This document shows positions 1 through 11,781 of a stretch of 64,000 bases of DNA, piece by piece. The DNA is from Glycine soja (Eukaryota > Streptophyta > Magnoliopsida > Fabales > Fabaceae): contig NC_041019.1 in the NCBI RefSeq assembly GCF_004193775.1, positions 16,029,020-16,093,019 of the forward strand, written 5' to 3'. The position numbers and the translations under genes were made by a program. The notes beneath the pieces were generated by a model, which had not been told where the DNA came from, ran no database searches, and saw nothing but the letters and a program-made list of their open reading frames with translations. How positions within the stretch are numbered: the first letter of the stretch is position 1; each line of letters starts with the position of its first letter.

Positions 1-289
1 TCCATTTTGTTCCCCTTTACACCCCACTTAGCGCAGTAATCGTTGACATTCAAACTTCAAATGTTATTTTGAACAATCCCGAACCTTGCATAAGTGTCTG
101 ACAACGGATCTTATTAATTGAGCAAAATCACATTCGACTATTTAGCAAGGTTTCTTTAGCGTTAACGTGATATTGGAATAATATTCACACACACAAAATA
201 AAGAGGACTTATAAGATAAGCTGGGAATCGTTTATACAGAGAATACAATTTTGGCTTCAGATGTTGTAAAATTAAGGTTATGTTCACGA
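1..289. other. AT-rich spacer without recognised gene
   Basis: No reading frame, RNA gene or repeat boundary could be supported here. Confidence 0.5.
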
Positions 290-940
290 AAATTAGCTGA
301 AAAGTTATGGAAATTAGAAGGTTAATTGATAGTTGAATGTTGAAAAATTAATTTATTAAATTATAGGTGTTTGATAAAATTAATCATTTAAGTAATTAAA
401 AAAGTATGGAATGATAAAAAATAATAAATTATGATTTATTTAAATAGGGTAATTAGAAAATTGGATAAATATATTGAGGATAAAAATGAAAAAAAATATA
501 AAAAATTAGAAATTAGAGTTTTAAAAAATACTAAGTATTTCAAAAAACTATAGAAGCTATTAAAAAAACTTCGTACAGTCAAACAAGTTCTAACTGAAAT
601 GACTTGTAAAGATAGTTTGGAAAGTTAACTGAAAGTTAAGTTGAAAAACTAGTTAAGAGTTAGAAAGTTAGTTGGTAGTTGGAAATTGAAAAACTATCTT
701 ATTAAATTTTAAGTGTTTGGTAAAATTAGTTGTTGGAATAGTTGAAAAGTATAAAATGACAAAAAATAATAAAATTATGATTTATTTAAAAATAATAACT
801 AGGAAATTTGATAAATATATCAAGAATAAAAATGAAAAAAATATAAAAATCTAGAAGCTAGTATTTTAAAAAATGTTATTTTCTGTAACGTTTCAAAACA
901 TATTAGAAACTATTAAAAAAAATTAGTTTACCAAACAAAC
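290..940. repeat. Degenerate tandem duplication, period about 346 bp
   Basis: Two consecutive blocks share the same order of words. A 'ttattaaatt.taggtgttt' region is followed by 'aaaattatgatttattta', then 'gataaatatat', 'aaaaatgaaaaaaa' and 'gaagctattaaaaaaa'. The first copy covers about 290-610 and the second about 640-940. Neither copy has a coding frame. This looks like an old AT-rich repeat, possibly a non-autonomous transposon remnant. The class is not identified. Confidence 0.6.
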
Positions 941-1472
941 TTTTCAACTAATAAAAAAAAAGTTAAAAACTAAAGAAATATATTATCAAATATAATCTAA
1001 CTTTCTTAAGAAAGAGAGACACATCATAATTATAGTACGAACAAATAAGAAATGAAGCATAAACTTTTAGTCTTCCTTGTACTTTTAGTTTTTAATTACA
1101 AAACTGCTACTTGTTTTTAATTTGTTTCTTGTTTTCAAATATATTTGTACAGGAAACACAAGAAAAATTCAGTATTTTCTGCACTAATCTTTAAAAACAA
1201 TAAACAATTAAAAATAACGTGACAATTTTATAATTAAAAAAGTAAAAATGAAAAATTAAAACAGGAAATAAAAATACAAGTAAATCCCCCCTTAACTTCT
1301 AAAAAGAAAAAAAAAAGCATCTATTCAATCACATACTTAATCCTATGTTTAAATCTAAATGGGGTTGACAAAAAAGGTTATATTGATATAACTACAGTTG
1401 GACTTGAAAGGTAAACTAATGAGCTACAATAGCATTAACATTTTAATTCAACACTGTTGAAAGTTGTTCATC
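941..1472. other. AT-rich spacer
   Basis: Homopolymer-rich AT sequence lies downstream of the transporter relic. I see no gene or structured RNA. Confidence 0.5.
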
Positions 1473-1850
1473 TTCACATGGCTTTTCTCTGCAATCTCTG
1501 CAGCTTCTGCCACTTGAGGTAGATTTGATATGATAATCCAGAGAATACCATAAGAACGCATCCCCATTGCCTTGATTTGTTGATAGGGGATTCCCACTCA
1601 ATAGTGAAGACATCACAATGCTAACAAATTTGCAAGTGGTAGTGATGGTGGTATTAACCAAAGAGCCAAAACGGTTTATTGTCAAAAAGACGAAATTCTG
1701 GCCTATAGCACCACAACAACAATAGAGAAAAATATCCCATGTTGCATCTGGATGCTTCTTGCAAAAGCAAACCGCCTCAAATATCCCATAAATATCCCAT
1801 AAATTCATGCCCAATATTACATTCCATGCACTTGTATTTGGGTACCTAAG
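1473..1850 (-). pseudogene. UDP-galactose/UDP-glucose transporter (UTR family) C-terminal relic
   Basis: The minus-strand translation reads RYPNTSAWNVILGMNLW, then CFCKKHPDATWDIFLYC, then GQNFVFLTINRFGSL and KFVSIVMSSLLSGNPLS. This is the order found in the last membrane segments of plant ER/Golgi nucleotide-sugar transporters of the UAA/UTR type. About 15 residues are missing after GMNLW. Near 1560 the frame shifts: the family-like ending, LSYQIYLKWQKLQRLQ followed by a stop at 1473-1475, lies in a different frame from the upstream part. The N-terminal two thirds are absent and flanking DNA shows no further exons. The deletion and frameshift indicate a non-functional fragment. The family call is from remembered conserved motifs. 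Confidence 0.75.
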
Positions 1851-3581
1851 TAAGACAGACCAATAGTTCAAAAAATCAGCAATAGATCATCATTAAATCA
1901 AAATTTGAGATGTTCTCAACCAAAAGAATTGTCTTTCATTTTGAAAGCCAAACAATGTTGAGAAATCAATATCCAAAGCCAAAGAAAGAAGCTAAAATTT
2001 TGACATGTAAAAGCAACAAAAAGTCAACATAGTTTAACGCCTAAAAGCGACATGATCATCATGGCAGAGTGAATCACTAATTTTGGTTCCGAAATTGTAA
2101 GAGTTGGGTTAAGTTCTGATCGAATATTCCAGATTCACACACAAAAACATATACCCAAATGTGATTTAAAATGCAATCTCAACTAAAAAAAACTTTCCAC
2201 TTATTGATTTCTTAACCAATGTCCTTGGTAGCAACAAACAAAATGCTAGCAACATATTTTTTTACTCACTATCCACAATTTAAATAAATTATTAAAAAAC
2301 ACAAAATTGTATAGGTCTCACTTTTGCACTACATCGTTTTCAATAAATTTTAATTAATAAAAGAGAATATGTTAAAAAATGTATTGGTATCACTAAAAAA
2401 TATATAAAAATATATATCAAGAAAGTCTGAAAGTGCAAGAGTCTAAATCACCTTGCTTTCAAGAGAATATGTTTGTCTTACATCACCTTGCTTTCAAGAA
2501 ATCATGAGTTGCATTTGTAAATCCATCAAAAATAAGGTTAAGGAAGCATAGCCAATATCCAAGGGAAAGCATTTGGGTGTGCCAACTTGCTGCTAGTCTT
2601 CAAGCTAGTCTACAAATAGGCATAAGCAAAGATGAGCAAATTGAAAGTTGAGTTGCATTCACACCTCACATAAATTCCCATACAGATTGGGAAATTAAGA
2701 GGCGATACGAGCTAAAGACTAAAATGATTTGCCCTGTTTTGAAAGAGTTCCTAACCTTTAGAAATGCAAATGTTGATACCCCTCCAACAACAAGGAATGA
2801 ACAAAGGTGTACTACTCGGACTCGGAAAACATCCATACTCAGTAGCCAGCCGAGTAGTCTACTCGAATTTCAGAAAAATCTGACAAGCCTAATTAAGGTA
2901 AGAGGAAATTTTTAGTTTCTACTAGAAAGATGGAGATATCTCGAAATATTGAAAATGATCTATTATCAGAGGAAAGATAAGATAAAATCATATTTTTTTT
3001 CTATTTACATTATCTCATGAGGAAAATTGAGATCTTATCATCCAATTTCACTTCTATAAAAAAGGACCATCAAGATTCAGGTAAACAAATTTCATTCTAA
3101 CTTATATTTTGATACTTGCATACCTCTTCACCTCTAACTTAAGCGTCGTAGTATCTTTAAAGGTACACCCTACCATCATTCGTGGAGGTGCTTACGGAGG
3201 AGTAACATTGTAAAGAGGTTATGTGCAAGGAAAAGTGTATCTTTAACTATATACTAGAATATCCATCAACATAACTGAGTAAAGACATTTGGTTAAAAAC
3301 TATATATAAGTAACAATTATAGAGAAAAGGCTTAAATTATAAGATTTTCTATTATTTTTCCAGCACAATACTTGAATTCTCCATCTCACACACACAATAA
3401 AATAGAATAAAATGGTAAACCCATAAACAATAAATGAATTCTCCATCTCAAACTAAAGAATAATGTATGAAACAAATTAATTCAGCACCAGGTAAAAACT
3501 AAAAACATATATAAAATAAAAATTCAACTACTTTCCAAATGGATCCTTATTAACAAAACCCAAGCCTCTCTTACGTGGAAG
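1851..3581. other. Intergenic AT-rich DNA
   Basis: No supported gene. A small direct repeat of 'atcaccttgctttcaag' occurs at about 2449 and 2482. Short open frames such as 2724-2915 have no recognisable protein features. Confidence 0.5.
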
Positions 3582-3678
3582 TTTTTTTTATTGGCAAAAA
3601 ACTTATATCATTAAAAGGGCATAAGAGATACCGTATCAAATTACAAAATAACACCGAGAGCAAGATCTCTCAGCCCCA
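3582..3678 (-). mobile_element. 3' tail of LINE retrotransposon (left of MULE insertion)
   Basis: Read on the minus strand, this segment ends with a plant-LINE-like terminus. It runs through 'ggtatctcttatgccc', 'ttttaatgatataag' and 'ttttttgccaat', then an A8 tail at 3582-3589 on the complementary strand. It stops exactly at the MULE target duplication and resumes at 11782, where the LINE body continues. It is therefore the displaced 3' end of the element whose reverse transcriptase lies at 12.0-14.2 kb. Matching of the 3' terminus to plant LINEs is from memory. Confidence 0.65.
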
Positions 3679-3688
3679 ACAAATGGTT
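3679..3688. repeat. MULE target-site duplication, left copy
   Basis: ACAAATGGTT directly precedes the left TIR. The identical 10-mer follows the right TIR at 11772-11781. Confidence 0.85.
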
Positions 3689-3805
3689 GGCAAATTGACC
3701 CAAATGGGTTACTTTTACAAACTTTTTTCCAATATGGGTCTGTTTCCAAACTAATTCCAGGGGGGTTTGTTTTGGACGTAAAGCTACACCCATCCCGCCA
3801 GCATG
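3689..3805 (+). repeat. MULE left terminal inverted repeat
   Basis: The outer 54 bp are nearly identical to the reverse complement of 11718-11771. Similarity continues less strictly to the shared 'atcccgcca.cat' word near 3790 (right copy near 11655). Confidence 0.85.
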
Positions 3806-4254
3806 CATGACGAGATGGTTGAGGTGGAGACACGTGGCGAAAACCGCCAGGAGGAATGGCGAGACAACATGCATGGGGTATCGCTGGTTTGACTGGCGAT
3901 TTGGGCGTGACGTGGATTGGGTGTAGCCATTACCACTGACGAAATAGCCAGTGGTATTGCCACTGCTATTGGCGACACAACCATGCAGTGAATGATGCAG
4001 AGGGCATGTCAGGCTAGGGCATTAGGGCAGCAGGGTTTAGGGCACAGGCTAGGGCAGCGGTGGCTTTTGCCACTTTGACTGGCGAGACAAGATGCTGGTC
4101 TCGCAGCTCGGGCTGGTGAGTTAGGTGGTGTACAATTCCTTTAAATGGAAACCCTCCTTGCTATGCTTTCATGCCTTTTGAAAATTTTTGAACCTTGAAT
4201 TTTCTCAGTCTTCAACTTTCTTTCAAATTTCTCAGCCTTCAACTTTCAAATTAT

Positions 4255-5190
4255 TTGAAGTAATTATTTTGAGTTTGGAATACAGTTTGAATCTGAAGTT
4301 TGTAATATGTTTTGTGTTAGATTAGTTTGGTGTTGATGCTTTATTCTTGTGGCTTTAAAATTTCCGAGCTTTAAGTGTGTTTAAAGTTTGTCAATCAAAT
4401 ATTTATCTGGCCTCATATTTATTTGACATAATTATTTTTAGTCTGAAATAAAATTTGAATTTGAAGTTTGTAGTATTTTTTGAATTAGATTTATTTATTT
4501 TGAAGTTATTATTGTTAATTTTAATTATTTATAATAGTAACTTCTTTGATGCTTTGTAATATAATTAAAATATTTACTTTGAAAGATTCTGTGATGCTTT
4601 GTTCTGCCTTTAAATTTTATACTTTCAAAGCGTTTTTGCTTTCTAATTTTGTGGCATCATATTTATTTAAAGTAATTCATTTATTGTTAGAATAAAATTT
4701 TAAGTTGAAGTTTCAGTGTAGTAATTTTTTAAATAAATTAATTCATTTTGAAGTTATTATTGTTAAGATTAATTATTTATAATAGCAACTTGGTTGATGG
4801 TTTGATGTGCCTTTAAAATTTCTACTTTGAAAGCGTACAAGTTTTTTAAGTTTGTGGCATGATATTTATTTGAAGTAATTAATTTTTTGTTACAATAAAA
4901 TTTTAAGCTGAAGTTTCAGTGTAGTAATTTTTTAAATAAATTAATTTATTTTGAAGTTATTATTGTTAAGATTAATTATTTATAATAGCAACTCAATTGA
5001 TGGTTTGATGTGCCTTTAAAATTTCTACTTTGAAAGCGTACAAGTTTTTTAAGTTTGTGGCATGATATTTATTTGAAGTAATTAATTTTTTGTTACAATA
5101 AAGTTTTCGTTTGAATTTTTAGTAAAGAGGCTTTTTGTTATTAGATTTTTGTAATTTGAATTTATTATTGTTATGATTAATTGTTTATAA
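4255..5190 (+). repeat. Degenerate ~203-bp tandem repeats upstream of MULE transposase
   Basis: The block 'gaagttattattgttaagat' followed by 'taattatttataatagcaac' starts near 4503, 4751 and 4954, and a weaker copy starts near 5155. A partial relative lies near 4260-4380. The unit also contains 'ctttaaaatttctactttgaaagcgtacaag' and 'gtgtagtaattttttaaat'. Periods are about 248, 203 and 204 bp. The array sits between the GC-rich terminus and the transposase start, where a promoter or 5' intron would lie. Confidence 0.8.
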
Positions 5191-5208
5191 TATTGTTTTT
5201 GTAGGTTT

Positions 5209-8009
5209 ATGATCAATTTGGTTATAACAATCTTGTATTTCAATGGAAGAGTATATGAAGAGATTGATGGTGTAATCTTTGAAGGCAGTAAAAAAGCGAT
5301 TCAGATTAAACGTGGAATTAGTTTCAATGCTTTGAAAAAAAATTGGAGATAAGGTAAAGTTACAAAATAATGAAATTATTTATGCTATCACTTGTAGATT
5401 TTTAGTTTCAGGAAAGTATGTTGTGTTGCAAATTTGTGATGACGAAGATGTTAAAACTATGATCGAAAGTTTTCACCAACAAGATCAAATGTCAGTTCTG
5501 GAATTGTACATAGAAAAGGATGTGGCTGGTGGTTCTATATTTCATTCTGCAAATTCTCTTACATCATGTGGAAATAATTTATCTAATAATGAGGCGGAAC
5601 CGCCAAGAAATGTAAGCAATTTACATGGTGATGAAGATAATGGTGATGATGATTATCTTGTGTCTAACTCATACGTTGAAGAGTCTTTAGATGAAGATGA
5701 TAGTGTTGACGGTATATCTAATACAGACGATGAAGCCACCGACATGATTCATCCAGTAAGAATTATTCACCCAGTAGAAGGTATAATTTATTAAATAAAA
5801 AAATAGGTAAATACATTTATCATTTTATGACAATTGTATTTAATGGTAAATAAGTACGATTGTGATATTGACCTAAATTTTATTTTTAACTATTAGGTGT
5901 AGAACAAATTCAAAATCCATTTTGAAATGATGCTTTGCATTATAACAATATCAACTGGAGTCATCCTGATCAGGAGGACATTTGCGGGTTGGAGATGCCA
6001 TCGAATTTTAATGTTGGACAACAATTATATGTTTGCATGGATTTTGATAGTAAAGATGCGGTCAAAATGCACTGAAACAATATGTTATGAAGGTGCATCA
6101 AAGTTTTAAAGTTGTTGAAAGCAAATCAAACAAGTATATCGTTTGTTGCTCGAATAAAAGCGAAGAGTGTCCTTGCCCTTTTTATATGAGGGCAATTTTA
6201 TCTAAAAAAACTGATTCATGGAAAGTCACACAATGGGGTGGACCACACATATGTCTGAATATGACTATGACACAAGATCACGAGAAGCTTGATTCAGATT
6301 TAATTGCCACTTGTGTAGTAGGTACATTTTTCGCCTTCATATTATGCTACTTTTGCGTTATTTGTTATTTAAATTTGGTTATTTAAATTTGGTTATTTTA
6401 TTAACAGGCATGATCAGAGAAGATCCATCAATAAAAGTTTCTTTGATTCAAGAAAGGATAAACAGTGAATTTGCCTATAAGGTGTCGTACAAAAAAACTT
6501 GGATGACGAAACAAAAAGCCATTGCAATTGAATATGGCAATTGGGAAGAGTCATATGCGAAACTTTCATCGTGGCTAACAAACATGCAAAATCATTCTTC
6601 TGGATCCTATTTTCAAATACTACATGATGATTTTATTGTTGGGAATACGGTTAGTCGCGAACACCGTCAGTTTCATAGAGTGTTTTGGACTTTTGATCAA
6701 TGTAAAAAGGCTTTCAAGTATTGTAAGTCAATCATACAAGTTGACGACACACATTTATACGAAAAATACCGTGGAACCCTCTTAATGGCCACATCGCAAG
6801 ATGGAAATGGTGGTGCCCTTCCTTTAGCATTTGCTGTGGTCGAAGGTGAAACGTTAACAACGTGATCATGGTTTTTGGCACACTTGCGTGAACACATCAC
6901 AGATAAAAATGGTTTTGTCTCATATCTGATCGTTACGCGAGTATCAAGTCTGTTGTGGCTAACGAAGCACTTGGTTGGCAACCTCCCCACGGTTATCATG
7001 TTTACTGTGTCCGGCACATAGCAAGCAATTTCAATCGCAAATTCAACAATGTTAAACAAAAAGAAATGTTGAAGAAATTGGATAAGATTTAATTTATCAT
7101 GATCACGTTAATTTAAGTTTCATATATACTTAAAATTGTTCTTGCTAACTAATTTCATGCAGGCTACACTCCTTGCAAGCATATTTTTTTATCAAAATTT
7201 AGAAAGATTTCGTCAACTGAGTCCAACCATAGCAACATGGATTGATCGCATTTCAAAGGAAAAATGAACCATGACTTATGATAACGAAGGACGTCGATAT
7301 GACCACATGACAACCAACCTCTCAGAATGTATAAATAAGGTTTTGAAGGATTGTCGCAACATACCCATAAAAGTGTTGGTCAAATCAACATATAGTAGGT
7401 GTTGAAAATACTTTGTTGATCATGGTCGCCAAGCCCAAAGACAATTAAATGAAGGACAAGTATATTGTTCTAAGCTTGTTAAAGAACTTAGAAAAAATCA
7501 AGAACAAGCTTGTTCGCACATCGTTCGCGTCTATGATATCCAGTCGACAAGGTTTGAAGTAGAGGAGACCTTCAATCTTATAACACAACGTGGCGGACAA
7601 AAGCGGGCAGTTAACTTGAATGACCATTATTGTCAATGCGGAAAATATTCTGCACTTCACTATCCATGTTCACACATTATTGCAGCTTGTGGTTACGTGA
7701 ACATGAACTACTACCAATATATAGATGTTGTTTATACAAATGAACACATCTTAAAAGCTTACTCCGCACAATGGTGGTCTCTTGGGAATGAAGCGACAAT
7801 TTCTCCTTCTGATGACGCATGGACACTTATCCCTGACCCAACTACAATTCGTGCAAAAGGTCGGCCAAAATCAACAAGGATAAGGAATGAGATGGATTGG
7901 CTCGAACCATCTGAGCACCAACAAAAAATGTAGTAGATGTGGAGCAGAAGGACACAACAAGCGTCGATGTCCAATGCAATCTGACCATGGGAGTTGTTCA
8001 TTTAATTGA
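5209..8009 (+). pseudogene. MULE transposase (MuDR/FAR1-like), decayed
   Basis: The likely start is the ATG at 5209, just after an acceptor-like 'ttttgtag'. The N-terminal part resembles MuDR N-termini, then shifts frame at an A8 run near 5335-5342. An acidic linker follows (about 5620-5740). A MuDR DNA-binding-type region covers about 6000-6300 with CCSNKSEECPCPF and GGPHICL; it shifts frame near 6070. The DDE core begins with IIQVDDTHLYEKYRGTLLMA and PLAFAVVEGE (6730-6850) and continues as GYHVYCVRHIASNFNRKF (about 6985-7040). A SWIM finger CQCG..PCSHIIAAC is at 7630-7690. A terminal CCHC knuckle CSRCGAEGHNKRRC is at about 7930-7975, in a shifted frame, with a stop at 8007-8009. The enzyme would cut and paste the element in the nucleus. 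Several stops and shifts make this copy inactive. Confidence 0.88.
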
Positions 8010-8464
8010 TTTATGTATGTTAGACGAGTGACTTGTATTGGTTGAAGTTTTGTTGAATGTATTTAGTTTGTGGTCTTCAATGAAATCGTTAGTTAGTAAC
8101 ATTAGTTATTTTGGTTTGTGTACTTTAGTTTTTTTTAACATTATTTATTATTATAGTTTGATGCGCGACATAAACTGTATCCTTCATAAACTACATACGA
8201 TAGATTAAGTGTCAAATTCAAATGAGAAACATACAATAACATATTTAAACAGAGACATGGAAATCATTCATTATGATGTCCGTGATGACGTGAGGATGTG
8301 TCGCATGGTCAATCCCATCTTCGTGCTTGTCTATCAGGATTTTTTCTGCCCCGATGTCTTCCCGCTTTCTACTTGGTCAACCTCAGCAGAAAATTGGTGA
8401 CGCAAATCAACACCTAATAAGTCACTCATATCAGGTATTGCTTCGGGTACATTCTATTGCGTAC

Positions 8465-10369
8465 CTAATGGGGCATTAGGTGTTGGAATTGAGCATCATG
8501 TTGTTGTGAAGGGGTCATAGTAGGCCACGAAAAAATAGGATGTGTTTCCGCAACACCACCGGACGAGTGTTCGCTTGCAGAAGTATTAGTGTGCTGACCT
8601 TTGAAAGGATACTGATACGTCTGTGTCAGATACTGAGAAAATGTTGGTGGTGTGTAATACATTCCATGGCCACGCTCCGCCATTTGTTAGGAATATTCTT
8701 CCGCTTCAAAAGCCTCCCTTCATCTGCCTATGCCTTGAGTTTCAACACTTGAGTGGAGAATGTGAAACTATTGTGCTGGAAATTGATGGTCTGTTGCTGG
8801 ACCATGTGACACAGACTCAATGATTCTTTCTTGCTCTTCCGATAAAATCGTTATTTTCTCTACATAAGGCACGAGATCATCAACTGTCCACGTATTCCTT
8901 CCTTGAGGAGACACTACGTACTGCAACTTCAGCCTGCAATTATTAGGGTGAGCAAATTAATGGCCATGATTAAAAAAATAATTTGAAGTTAAATATTCAA
9001 AAAACAAAAACATACCAATGTAGTTGTGTTTGCATTTTTTGGGTCAACAAACATCTTTGTTTTTCGCCTATAGCAGACCATGTAATTGGAGTTAAAGCTC
9101 AATAGGCCCTCTTGTCGAGGATAATCGTCGACCCTAAAATCAACTCGATTGTTCCATTGACTGATCATTGGGGCGAACAGTTGCCCCCAATTTTCATCTT
9201 GTTTGCCTTTTAGCATTATGCCATGTAAATTCAAGGGTGGGTTGCGAAGGACACCCTAGAATTGGTTGTTGCATTCCAAATTGTCTCAAAACTCTATCGG
9301 GTTGGTGCCAGTAACTTGGAAACACATGAGTGGCACCACTGTGCACCACGCTACACTTCCAACCAAACAAATTGGAGGCAGCGCTGACATAACATTTGCT
9401 GTGTAAGACTCCCATAGAAACGGCATATAACAACACAGTTGTTAATTTTCACTGCAATATGACATATTATTTATTATTTAATAAATACATTACGATGTTC
9501 TTTTCTCATGTCGTTTCATAATATCCAATTTGCGACGAAAAACTATCAAATCATTATTGTCAATATGTTGATTTCCACGTCGCAGCCACCTACAAAAAAT
9601 TATGAAATCATCATTGCCGATACGTTACATTAACCATTATTTTCAAATGAAATCTAATTTTTTGAACAACTAACGTGTGTCTGAGTGGTTTATTTTCTAT
9701 TATGGGAGGAGTCATCTTTGGAGCCAAAGTTGTGCATCATTCCCATGCCCACATTTAGATTAAGATGCACATACCTCCGATTGATTTAGTTTTGTAATTG
9801 GTGGTACTACACATCTCTCTATATAAATAAGCAAGCACGACAGGTCCCCATGCATACGTGCTGCACTCTCTAAAGTCACGTAAAAATTGCAGGTACCTTA
9901 GGGAAACTTTGTTACTGCTTTTGTCAACAAATAGGACACCTCCTATGAATCTAAGGATCCATGCACGGGTAAACCTTTTTAGATGTTGCACATTACCGTA
10001 ATGGTTATTTAATTGTGAAAAATGGTGAGCCAACTAACTTAATTTAACCACACTACCTTGAAGTTCACCTTCTTGTGGTCTGACTCCTAACAATTTTTCA
10101 CATAAATCAGCCCAATCAAGATTTGTTGGACCAATTAATGATGATCCATCAACATGGAGACCTAATAAAACAGAGACATCTTGAAGAGTAATCATACACT
10201 CTCCGCATCTCATGTGAAACGTATGTGTTTCGGACCTCCATCTTTCAATCAAGACACTAATTAGTGTCACATTTATTTTTAAGTATCCCATCTTCATAAT
10301 CCAGTAAAAACCAGATTGTCGAAGTAGAGAAATAATTTCCTCTGATATTTCTTCTTGACCTTGATACAT
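8465..10369 (-). pseudogene. Plant mobile domain (PMD, MAIN/MAIL-like) gene inside the MULE
   Basis: Minus-strand pieces line up as one PMD protein. 10369-10034 gives RQSGFYWIMKMGYLKINV, LIERWRSETHTFHMRCGEC and ITLQDVSVLLGLHVDGSSL. 10033-9755 gives RAWILRFIGGVLFVDKSSNKV, LRYLQFLRDF and YAWGPVVLAYLYREMC. 9436-9240 gives WHQPDRVLRQFGMQQP. 9234-9000 gives QLFAPMISQWNNRVDF and YMVCYRRKTKMF. 8683-8465 may be the C-terminal exon. Gaps between pieces have intron-like AT content, but frames also break. PMD proteins occur as plant nuclear silencing/development factors (MAIN, MAIL1) and inside transposons. This copy lies tail-to-tail with the transposase, so it belongs to the element. Its role in transposition is not known to me. 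It may be split by introns rather than fully dead. Confidence 0.82.
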
Positions 10370-10559
10370 GGGGACAACTCGTCTGATGTGTAATTTTCTG
10401 TCTTCTTCCCCATTCCAAATATGTTATGAAACATGCTTAGCTTGCATCCATAAAACGTCACCATCAATTGGACCAGACTTGTATATTTGATGAACATGAC
10501 GAGGAAAATGTCATTGATACTGCAAAATAAAATATAATATAATAAATTGACAAAAAAAT

Positions 10560-11210
10560 TATACATTATTTGTACATAAAATTAAGTACATTTACAAAAA
10601 TTAAATTATATATATATACCATATAATTAAAATTTGAATAAATAACAAAGTATAAGACTCTTTGAATAACAAAATATATTATACAAATAACGTACCATAT
10701 ATACAAAATTAATACAAACTAACGTACCATATAACTAACGTAGCATACAAAATTTAAATAACATAGCAAAATTTTAATATATTTGAATAATAACTTACAA
10801 TACGTAAAACTAAAAAAAATTTAGCATACAAAATTAATAACTTAAAAGACCTAAAACTAAAACTAACGTAGCATAAAAAACTCAAACTATAACTAAACTA
10901 ATAACTTACAATAACTACAACTAAAACTAACGTAACTTATAAAACTAATAACTAAAATTAACAACTAAAACTGCCATAACATATAAAACTAATAACTAAA
11001 ACTAATAACTTAATTAACTCATAACATATAAAACTAAAATTAAGCATACCATATAAAACTAAGACTTAAAACTAACATAGCATACAGAACTAATAAATAA
11101 AACTAATAACTTAATACATAAGACTATTTCATTACATATAAACTTTATAATACCTAAAATAATTAATTTAACTATCAGAACAGAAACAATTAAATAAATA
11201 AATTGCAAAA
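10560..11210. repeat. AT-rich low-complexity run inside MULE
   Basis: Long irregular iteration of 'aactaataacttaaaactaac' fragments and 'aacgtagcatacaa'. It lies upstream of the PMD gene on its own strand. No gene is visible. Confidence 0.6.
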
Positions 11211-11654
11211 AATATTAACTAACTTGCCCAGTTTGAGAGAACTAAAGAAAAGAAGATGAAGAATACAAGGAAACCTTCTCACCACCAGGAAAAGCGTAAC
11301 AGTCACGAGGAAGAGATGAATGCGTGCATCTTTCATTTAGGACAAGCTTTTTTTATAATTCACCAACCTTATGTTGCTAGGAGTAATGGCGATACCAGCT
11401 TAACTCGCCAGTCCTGTTGGCGATACCACTCAAAAAGCTGTGCCCTAGCCTACCCTAACCTGCTCCTCTGTGCGCTAGACTGCAGCCTGCACCTGCACCC
11501 TGCACCACCTTGGTCTCGCCATTGCCACTGGCAAGACCCAGTCCATGTCAGCCCTTAAATCGCTGGTTTGACTGGAGATTTCCTCATGCAAGTGTCTCGT
11601 CAACACTCCTGGCGATTTTCTCCACGTGTCTGCACAAGGCTTAAATCGCCATGT

Positions 11655-11771
11655 ATGTTGGCGGGATAGGGTTGGGTTTACGTAAAAAAGAGACCCCGTT
11701 TGTAAATATTTCTAAAACAAACCCATATTGAAAAAAAGTTTGTAAAAGTAACCCATTTGGGTCAATTTGCC
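11655..11771 (-). repeat. MULE right terminal inverted repeat
   Basis: This is the reverse complement of the left TIR, with the same outer sequence and the same interior 'cccgcca' word. It ends at GCC 11769-11771. Confidence 0.85.
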
Positions 11772-11781
11772 ACAAATGGTT
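11772..11781. repeat. MULE target-site duplication, right copy
   Basis: ACAAATGGTT is identical to 3679-3688. The size is within the 8-11 bp range usual for Mutator-superfamily insertions. Confidence 0.85.

Larger units (their letters stand above)
3689..11771 (+). mobile_element. Mutator-like element (MULE) carrying transposase and plant mobile domain gene, 8083 bp
   Basis: The two ends are inverted: GGCAAATTGACCC at 3689 and GGGTCAATTTGCC ending at 11771. The first ~54 bp of both ends agree with about two mismatches, and weaker inverted similarity runs to about 115 bp. The element is flanked by a duplicated target site ACAAATGGTT (3679-3688 and 11772-11781). That can also be read as 8 bp if the TIR begins one base earlier. 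Both subterminal regions are much more GC-rich than the flanks and repeat a GGCGA/TCGCC motif five or six times each. Inside are a decayed transposase on + and a PMD gene on -, transcribed towards each other. The insertion split a LINE. The element is too damaged to be autonomous. Confidence 0.9.

Noticed and set aside
6697..7059. 120-codon antisense frame in the MULE transposase
   Set aside because: It is the reverse of the DDE-core coding region. The sense strand explains it.
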